DNA of 64,000 bases from NCBI GenBank assembly GCA_030490835.1, contig CM059971.1:124404564-124468563 (forward strand). The letters run 5' to 3'. Within the stretch, counting starts at the first letter, position 1; the number at the start of each line of letters is the position of its first letter. Below, one piece after another: positions 56,294-64,000 of this stretch. The position numbers were made by a program, and so were the translations under genes. Origin of the DNA: Annona cherimola. Lineage: Eukaryota > Streptophyta > Magnoliopsida > Magnoliales > Annonaceae. The notes under the pieces are model-generated. The model ran no database searches, was not told the DNA's origin, and saw only the letters and a list, made by a program, of their open reading frames with translations.

Positions 56294-59200
56294 ATGGCGC
56301 GGAGGACGCATCATCATCTGAAACCCATCGGGTGCATCGCATGCAACGAACTGTCTGAATTCGGCGCCGGCAAGGAAGGTTGGCTCGTTGACAACCCCTC
56401 TCTCCTCACCGCCCTCAATTCGCACAGCCTCGCACTGGCCCATCGCTCTCTTGTCCTTGTCCTCACTTGGTCCGACGACGACGTGCACGGTTACGGCTCG
56501 TCGCGCCCTATCAAGCTCCGCCCCCCTCTCTCATCGGTTGAAGGTGAAATCACCGCCGTCGAATGGCTCGTCTTCGACAATCTCCGTGTCGTGGCGCTTG
56601 GCACATCCAATGGCTATCTCCTCTTGTATTCATTAGCCTCCGATCTGATTCTGAAACAGGTAAAGTTCACGATTTTGCAATAGTGTACCAGGATATGCTT
56701 TTTAATCCGAATATTGTGAATTCTTTTATTCCTCGTGATAAGCCGCAATGGTCATGGTGATTTTAGAATTTTTTTTCTCAAGGACATTGATTGCACAAAA
56801 TCTTTTGGGTGTGTTTGAAAACGTTACTTCGCAAATCGTGACTTGTGTTTGGTTGCTCCAATTTACATACGATATAGACTTGCAAACAAGAAAGATTGCA
56901 TTAATTATTTTCTTTTATTTTTATTTTGATATAACCAGTTCATCAACCAAACAAGTAAGCCCTTTACAGTACGTTGGTGATCGAAAAGTCGTTTTGGATC
57001 TCTTCTCTGCTTGGAATTAGTTTTGCTAAAACTGACTTCAAATGCCACTTGAAACTCTTAGATCAATCCCAGAATGTTCTGATGAATCTTGCACATCCAG
57101 ATGATATATCCTGGGCGGATTCTGAGGTTACGAGTTCGTGAAATGAAGAGCAAATTCGCACAAGATGCACATTCAGAGGAGGTCTGTATCATTATGCCTG
57201 GCGTAGTTGCACGCTTTGATGGATCAGATATCCAGGTTTGTCCACAGGAATGTTGTGCTTAGGCATTCTTCAAAAAGATGTTGTTTTCTGATGCAAGATT
57301 TTGACTAGAAATGAAAATATGTGTGTCTTCCCCGTTTCTGGTGTCAATGGGTTCTGTAGTTACCTGAAAGTTGGGGTCTGGGGTGGAAGTAACAGGAATG
57401 TACATATTTGTTTACAGCCTAGGTTTTGTGTGCTTGCTTCCCACATAGCAAATGTGGTGAATTCAGTTACTGTTGTGGCGCAAACAAATTTCATTTCAAA
57501 TAGCAAAAGATTACAAAGGAAAACTGGGTCACAACTGAGCCTAACATTTGAGTATTTCTAGGACATAGCATCATGACTCAATGAGTTTTTCCCCCAATGA
57601 AATTGTAGGAAAGCCTAACTTGTCTTTGCTACTTTCGAGGTGCAGAACTTGCTCCAAAGATGGTCACAAGAATCACAATCAAATATGTGGGGGCAAAGAC
57701 CGGAAAATAGAGAAACAGACAGCCTGGGAAATTCTTATGGAAAACTGCCTTATCAGGTCTGGAATGTTAGCAAGTATGGGCCATGTGCTGATGCTGCAAT
57801 CACTGGGATCATGCCTCCACCACTGATGGAGATTCAGGTGAAAGACCTATTCCTGCAAGTTGTTTAAGCTATTGATTGTTGCTGGAAATGATTCTGGTAG
57901 TTTCTACGAATCCTGAGGGCTTCAACGTTGAGCAATGAGGGTCAATTTTGGCAATGCACCTTTTTGTTGGATGGGACAAGAGTGCCTGTTGGCACAGATC
58001 TTTATTGTACATATTCAGTATATTCCATTAATGTTTGGATCAGTATAAAACTTTTCGAATAAAAAGTTTCAATTTAAAACTTTTTACTTTTCATAACTAT
58101 ATTTTAAAATTATTTTTTCATATCTTCCTATACAACTATCCTACTTTTAATCTTTTCTATTTTGTACCAACTACTCGAACAACTAACCTATCTATTTTTA
58201 ACTTTATTCCCATGACTCATCATTAGCAATATTATATTGTATTATTTTCTTCTAATTTAAAAACTTTTACACCAAAAACTTTTTATTCAAAAGTTCTATC
58301 GCTTCCCAAGTAGACCCTAAATGAGTATCAACATCATATGCAATTTAATTTAAAAATTATTTTTCTTTTCAATCGGAAGTAATGGACGACATGGCTGCAC
58401 AGGAAACAAGTAGCATCATTCACATTGAGCATAATTTCAGTGATATTCCTATCCTTAGATGAGATAATTTCTTGGTGGGCTGCATAAAAAGTAGGCCATG
58501 ATATATCTGTTCTAGATTTTATTGTGTTTCATTGCTGCATACTTCTGACATCCTCTCTGGAGTCTTTTTCTTCTAATATTTCAGTAAATATATGGAATCC
58601 TTCTGAAGCTATCCTGGTATTTGAATTCAGCTGCTTTTATTGTTGGGCAGTCAAGACAGCATTACTATTGTGCAGTCAGTGTTGGAGAGGATGCAGTGAT
58701 TTCAGCATACAGGTGATTGTGAATTTGTTTTGAAGCTATGCATTGAGTAGAGACAACTGATATCCCTCTCCAAGTAATACGATGACATGCGATAGTGGTT
58801 TCTAATGTCTTAGTAAAAGAATTAGCAGCAGTAGAAACACCACTGCCGCATGCTACTTTCTTGCAGCCATTGACTGATATTATGTTTGAATGGAAGGCTT
58901 TCTGAAGACAGGAACAGGTCTTTAGTTGGAGCTATTCTTTCAAAGGTTGTGCCTGTGACATTCTCAACCATCGTGTCTCTGTCAAAAATGATTTGGCGCA
59001 GTGAGCAACCATCAACAAGACAACCAGAATCAAAGCCTCAGCCATTTGCTCAAGGTCAGTCAGAAAGCAACTATGTTAATTTTGTCAACAGTGTTTTTAT
59101 TATTCTATATTAGAGGGCAACATTAGGGTATAGTTTGCCATGTGTGTTGTGTGCTGAATTAGTTCCGTCACCCACTTGATTGAATTCTGCGTTAATTGTC

Positions 59201-62200
59201 GAGCATTGTCTGCATCATGAATCCAAAGGCGGCTGTTTTCCTATTCCTTTAACTTGCTGGAATTATGCATCTTTAACGGTCAACATGAAATGATCCATTT
59301 TGTTTGTTTCTCTCTATGCCATTTTAAGAAAAAACACATTGGTTCTGTTGTTTGTGTTAATCCAACATATATAACTGTGGGGCAATCAATCACCTGTTTA
59401 AGGATCATTTTCACCTCAAATGTTGAGGCCTGATGCTTAGGTCTCGGCCATGCAAACACATTCCATGGACTCTGCAGAAGGTCTAGCTCAATTCGAGGCT
59501 AGTAGAAAATGATTTTCCATTACCTACTTGATTTGGTTTTCCCTCAGAACCAGGTCCAAGTATTGTCAAGGAACTTGGTTTAGTTTCCTTTTATGATAAT
59601 GTTGCCTATTAATGACGCTAGTCAAAATAAATCAGCTATTAAGATAAGAATTTTACCATCAGTTAGATGCCACTGTTACCTTTTGGTTTTGTGTGAAGAC
59701 TAATTCAATCATCAATTATTAGCATTCAATCAATTTGCTTATGTAACTTACAGAGAATATAGGATAAAGAAAGTTTCTTGCATCTTTTTCATTTCCATGG
59801 AGGGTGAGTGTGTGGGCGGTCCCAAGCTTTTTGGTATGAGAGGTATTATTGATGTGGTTGATTTTATTGAAACTTCCTTTGCCTGCATGTAATTGGTCAG
59901 AGGAACATGGTTAGGAAATTCTTCTTTGGGAGGTTTCCACTTAACTTCACATTTGTTTTGTGGGATTCTTAACTGCTTGTTCAGATCTGTCTTACAAAAT
60001 AGATTTTGGGGGTGTTGTCAACTGAAAGGTAATGACTTCCCTTTATTGACAAATTAGTGACTTCCTGTTAGGCTGGGTAACTTGCTATTTGCATTTCATT
60101 GCATAGTCCCAAAAAGGAAAAGAAGAAGAAGAGCAGCAGTAGCAGAAGAAGAAAAGCAGTAGCATACTAGCATTAATGTATTATTTGTGGATTGCTTTTG
60201 TTTTTCATAGTAGCTTTTAACTTTTATAGACACCTTTTTCTACTTCCATTTCTATACTTCCATATAGGTGGGAAACAGCTGTCTATGATGATGTCTGTAT
60301 CTTTTTCAAAACATAAAATTTATCCTTTTTCAATCATCTTCTTGAATAACTTGATAGATTGATTGAAACTTATTAAAGCAAAAAGCTTTCAGGGTTCAGC
60401 CATGAACCAGTGTAAGCACAAGAAGGTACTTTAAAATCCTATTTCTGTTATGAAATGGTTGCTTTATACTGATGTATACCTTAGGATGACTGTTTAGTTT
60501 CCGCATGCCTCAATGCTCTGAGCTGTTCAATGTTCTTTTATGCTTCCTTTTGAAGATTTCAATAGGAAAATTGATCTCCAGATGTGTTACTGGAATCTCT
60601 TTTCTCTATCCTGTTTTGATTCATGTTCTGCAATGAATATGCTTTTGACTGATTTCTGGCCACTGTACTTTGTTGCAGCATCACCTTTGACATGTTTGAA
60701 AGATCACCCCAGGAAGGGTGAGAAGCTGACTCTCTCTCCAAGCGGTACATTGGCTGCCATAACTGATTCACTTGGTCGCATTTTGCTCTTGGACACACAG
60801 GCACTTGTTGTCGTACGGCTATGGAAGGTTTTGCTGTGCAGAATTGAATCGTACATAGAAGATACATTTATTTCTTTTTGCAGCTGATTTTTTTACTTGA
60901 TTTTCTTTAAGGGATACCGTGATGCATCCTGTCTTTTCATGGAGATGCTTGTGGACCGAGATCCAGCATCATCAAGTATGCCCTATGATGGACATTCAAA
61001 AGATGACTACTGTTTGTGCTTAGCCATTCACGCTCCTCGAAAGGGCATTGTTGAGGTACTACTTGATTGTATTATGTTGGCAACCAATATTATTGTCATT
61101 TTCATATTGACTATGGATCACAATATATAGAACGGATGTTGAAACCAGTTAAAGAATTCTTTATTTTAGAGACCCATTGTGTTTTTGCCGCTGAATATAT
61201 TTGGAGTGTGACTTGGACTATCCCATGTCAGCCTAATTAACACTAACCTGGTTAAATATCTACTTAATGAAGTTTTGTTTGCACATCTCATTTTCTCTCA
61301 AGTATCTCCACTACTAGTTGATGATAGGATGGGTATTAATGGAAGTTGGCTGCTGGCTGCTCCGTAACTTGGCAGTGGCAATTTCTTATTTCTCTTGGGG
61401 CATTTCATTGATGGAATAATTTTGAATTCCTTGTCAACGGTTGTTTAGATGAGAGTTGGTGATAAAAATAATAAAAAATAGGGGGACGGGGGCAATTAAT
61501 CATTTTCCGTGATCTTGGCCAGAAAGTCAGCAACGCATGTCTTTTTTTTTTTTTTTGAATGACAGCAATGCAGGTCTCTGGCTTGGCATTAAGTTATCAG
61601 AACAGCGGGAACTATTCAATAACTGCTCCGGCCTGCATTCTCACTTAAAATCACATTGGCATTTTGTATTTATTTCTTATCTCAATTTCTGGCAGAAATA
61701 TGACAGGGGTATATTCCCTAATCATTGCGATTGAACTCCATCAGATGTCAGAATGTCTGCCCAGATAAATTCTGGCTTATGTTTTTTGTGATTTTACTGA
61801 CTTTATGCATAATGTAGGATTTATAGATTATCCAGACGCCTCATATCTTGCATATCAATATGAAATGTTTAGCTCTTAGAATATAATATATTAGGGTGTG
61901 TTTGGGAAGTAATAAAACTTTTAATGTAAAGTTTGTAGCATAATTTTTTATGGGTATTATGTACATTGTAACATCTGATGTTACAAATGAGACATTTACA
62001 ACTCTTATCATGGATGAACGTCTAGTAAATACTCCCATACTCAGGAGGGACAATTGTAAAATACCTCAAATTGGGGAATAAACGTTTACACTCCCAACAA
62101 TGGGACATTGAAGTTTCGAACACCAAGCGTTCCATACATTGGACAGTGGTGTTACTACCAGCTCAACTAATTGGTGGCAACGTAAAAGTTTTTGAAATGT

Positions 62201-62682
62201 AAGAAATAATGTAATATGATAGGAGTAATAATGATAAGTAAAGATAATAAAGTTAAAATAAATAAGTTAGATGTATTGGTAATTACGCATAAATGATTGA
62301 AAAGTAGGATAATTATATAGGAAAAAGTGAAAAATAATTAAAAAATAGGGTAGTAGTGGAGAGTGAAAAATTTAAAATTGAAAAGTTTTATGGGTTGCTA
62401 AACACCCCTAAAATCAACTGGGTGTTTTCTACTGTAACTTTCCGCTGATTCTGACTGACTGGCCTCTCTTAAATGGTGGTGCTGGTGCAGGTTTGGAAGA
62501 TGAGAATAGGACCACGCCTTCTAACCATTCAATGTGCCAAAGGAAGCAAGATCATGCAACCTGCACCAAAGTTTGGATCTTCGTCATCATCATCAAGCTC
62601 ATCATCTTACATGCCTTTGAAAGTGTTCCTGTTGAATGGAGACTCTGGACAGATGTCAGTCCTGAACAGATACATCAGTTGA
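56294..62682 (+). CDS. RAB3GAP2: RAB3GAP2-like protein (Rab3GAP non-catalytic subunit N-terminal domain), 8 exons, 465 aa
   Basis: Exons 56294-56659, 57101-57235, 57646-57837, 58651-58712, 58897-59054, 60679-60827, 60912-61055 and 62491-62682 (1398 bp, GT/AG, in phase). The first ATG in frame is 56294 (MARRTHHHLKPIGC). Family motifs: WLVDNPSLLTALNSHSLALA, VEGEITAVEWLVF, IMPGVVARFDGSDIQ, LPYQVWNVSKYG.CADAAI, GIMPPPLMEIQ, ASPLTCLKDHPRKGEKLTLSPSGTLAAITDSLGRILLLD, LWKGYRDASC. The domain is a WD40-like propeller; in animals the protein pairs with RAB3GAP1 to regulate Rab3/Rab18 on membranes. The plant role is little known; length is as for plant homologues, which lack the long animal C-terminus. 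A ten-Ser run lies at residues 432-441 in exon 8. Introns carry two MITEs, a SINE and a tail-only insertion; intron 5 (1.6 kb) shows none. Confidence 0.95.
58031..58318. repeat. MITE family A copy in RAB3GAP2 intron 3
   Basis: ATGTTTGGATCAGTATAAAAC...GCTTCCCAAGTAGACCC; interior CGAACAACTAACCTATCTATTTTTAAC. Outer termini eroded. Confidence 0.7.
61543..61562 (-). mobile_element. Tail-only retro-insertion (20 bp) in RAB3GAP2 intron 7
   Basis: CAGCAACGCATGTCT (61528-61542) and CAGCAATGCAGGTCT (61563-61577) are a 15-bp direct repeat with two mismatches, separated by 14 T and GAATGA. Read on the minus strand this is TCATTC plus poly(A), the mirror of the stub at 14390. Confidence 0.55.
61894..62408. 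repeat. MITE family A copy in RAB3GAP2 intron 7, split by a SINE
   Basis: GGGTGTGTTTGGGAAG...GCTAAACACCCC, preceded by TTA and followed by TAA. The halves 61894-61935 and 62184-62408 rejoin into a normal-length copy. It ends 82 bp before the last exon. Confidence 0.8.
61936..62183 (-). mobile_element. SINE family E, copy 4, nested in a MITE
   Basis: Minus strand: GTTGCCACCAATTAGTTGAG (head), GAGCTGGTAGTAACACC (box A region), GGTGTTCGAAACTTC (box B), modules matching the other family E copies and an AT-rich tail. Boundaries are set by the interruption of the family A MITE; the duplication is unclear. Confidence 0.75.
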
Positions 62683-63223
62683 GAAATGATGATCCTTTTA
62701 AAGAAGAAAAATGTTGGCACTCCTTTCCTCATTGCATTTGTGCAGTTTCTTTGTCAATTTTATGTTTGTCATCGTCATCTATCATTTGAGAGTTTGTTGT
62801 TGATCATGATCAACAATCAAAAGTTTGTTGTATAGCACGAAATATTAAGACTTGTTAGTGTGGAACCTTCTCCGACCGTCGTTCTTGGCATATTGTATAT
62901 TCGATGGGATTCATACCACGATTGATGTTATCAATTGGCGTCCAAGCATGGAAACCTTGGGTCCATGACTGTATGATGTGACCCTGTCTAATCGAGTGCC
63001 AATCCAATGCTTCCGGGAGCGATTATTTTTTTTTTAATGATTTTTTTATTTTTTTATTTGGCATTCATACGTGGCCAAAGCATAAAACCTTCTATATACG
63101 CAAAAGTTATTGTTTTCGGATTAAAAATTTTATTTTCCCTGTGAAAATGAAAAAATGGGCCATTTCAAAAAATTTTAAAAAAATAGATAGAACAATCCGA
63201 AAACTAAGAAATGTGTGTACGTA
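62683..63223. other. RAB3GAP2 3' flank
   Basis: Presumed 3' UTR then intergenic sequence. A short inverted repeat around TTGTTGATCATGATCAACAA (62798-62817) is a palindrome that could act in 3'-end RNA folding. No further gene. Confidence 0.45.
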
Positions 63224-63225
63224 GG

Positions 63226-63494
63226 GGGTGTTTGGCAATTGAAAAAACATGTCATATTAAAACTTTTCAATCTAAAATTTTTCACTATCATATTTTTAAA
63301 TTATTTTTTCACATTTTTCTACATAACTACCTTATTTTTCAATCATTTCTATACAACTATCGACATAATTAACCTATTTATTTTAACTTTATACTATTTA
63401 CTACTCATCATTATCCTTATCATATCACATCATTTGACAACTTTTACTCTACAAAACTTTTCATCAAAAAGTTTTATTCATTACCAAACACACC
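63226..63494. repeat. MITE family A copy
   Basis: GGTGTTTGGCAATTG...TTACCAAACACACC, with a near-consensus interior (ATCATATCACATCATTTGACAACTTTTACTC). One of the least diverged copies. Confidence 0.85.
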
Positions 63495-63529
63495 AGTAGA
63501 AAATTAGGAACTAAAATGCCTCTTGACTG

Positions 63530-63650
63530 CAAAAAAAAAAAAAAAAAAAAAAAAATCTTTACATTTTTAAAAATGGTAAAACTTAGCATATGAATTAAAT
63601 GCATTTAGAAAAATAATATTGTAAAAAAGTTTCAAGCAATAAAAAAATAG
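63530..63650. repeat. Half of a fold-back MITE family B after a poly(A) run
   Basis: 24-bp A run (63532-63555) followed by the right arm of family B (AAAAATGGTAAAACTTAGCATATGAATTAAATGCA). The remainder 63651-64000 shows no gene. Confidence 0.5.
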
Positions 63651-64000
63651 TTTTAGGCTGGGCTAAGAAAAGCAGCAGGTTGGAAAGTATATACTAGAGC
63701 GCACATATGAATACGGAGCGGGATCATTGGATCGGTAGATGATCTAACAGAAGCTGGACTTTTTGTTGCTTTTGCATAACGCCCTTTTAAACGTATAACA
63801 TACCAATGCCATTTTTATTGGGGTTTTGTCGTGGTTGTTGTGGAAAATAAACGAGGCATAGTATGCTAATGCAATTTTTATTGCGATCCGACCTATGATC
63901 TCTCACACGCGCTGTTTATACCCGGATATGGATGTTCCAGTAGGATTTCATGAAAGCCCAATGATCATCAACGACTAGTCATAATACCTATTCTTTATTT

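Noticed and set aside
23040..63500. Many small frames rich in Phe/Tyr/Ile/Asn
   Set aside because: They lie inside AT-rich MITEs and fold-back repeats and recur with them.
1..64000. CRISPR array, prokaryotic defence or biosynthetic gene cluster
   Set aside because: Eukaryotic split genes throughout; no regularly spaced repeats, operons or clustered pathway enzymes.

Overview
This window is nuclear DNA from a flowering plant. The evidence is split genes with GT/AG introns, plant-specific families (Tubby-like F-box protein, plant cysteine oxidase, plant MBF1, LRR receptor kinase), AT-rich intergenic DNA and a dense set of plant-type transposons (LINE, tRNA-derived SINEs, Tourist-like MITEs, hAT derivatives, a pararetrovirus relic). 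I cannot name the species or lineage from sequence alone.

Layout. 0.5-2.2 kb: decayed 5' part of an LRR receptor-kinase gene (-). 3-6 kb: AT-rich MITE territory. 6.0-11.0 kb: one LINE insertion whose 5' four-fifths is inverted relative to its 3' end and which is bounded by target-site duplications. 12.3-16.8 kb: Tubby-like F-box gene (+, 4 exons, 385 aa). 18.4-22.4 kb: MBF1 coactivator gene (-, 4 exons, 142 aa), convergent with the Tubby-like gene. 26.2-27.1 kb: first exon of an uncharacterised zinc-finger-like gene (-). 27-43 kb: gene-poor DNA built largely from one Tourist-like MITE family (A), a fold-back family (B) and several tRNA-derived SINEs, some nested. 44.1-50.6 kb: plant cysteine oxidase gene (+, 5 exons, 249 aa) whose introns carry two hAT-type elements with 8-bp duplications, a SINE and a MITE. 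51.1-52.8 kb: a hAT-type element with GC-rich cargo sitting inside a fold-back MITE. 53.2-54.9 kb: broken pol region of an endogenous pararetrovirus (-). 56.3-62.7 kb: RAB3GAP2-like gene (+, 8 exons, 465 aa).

The four complete gene models are strongly supported because their exon lengths sum to whole codons (386, 143, 250 and 466 codons including stop) and every junction restores a conserved reading. The genes are unrelated housekeeping or regulatory loci (transcription coactivation, oxygen sensing, Rab regulation, phosphoinositide-linked Tubby protein) and do not form a cluster. I found no dedicated new multi-gene system. The unusual content is in the mobile DNA: a probable twin-primed LINE, two retro-insertions consisting of little more than a poly(A) tail, multi-level nested elements, a head-to-head MITE fold-back, and a long intronic hairpin in MBF1. 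A non-conservative substitution beside the metal-binding histidines of the cysteine oxidase is the most interesting protein-level observation.
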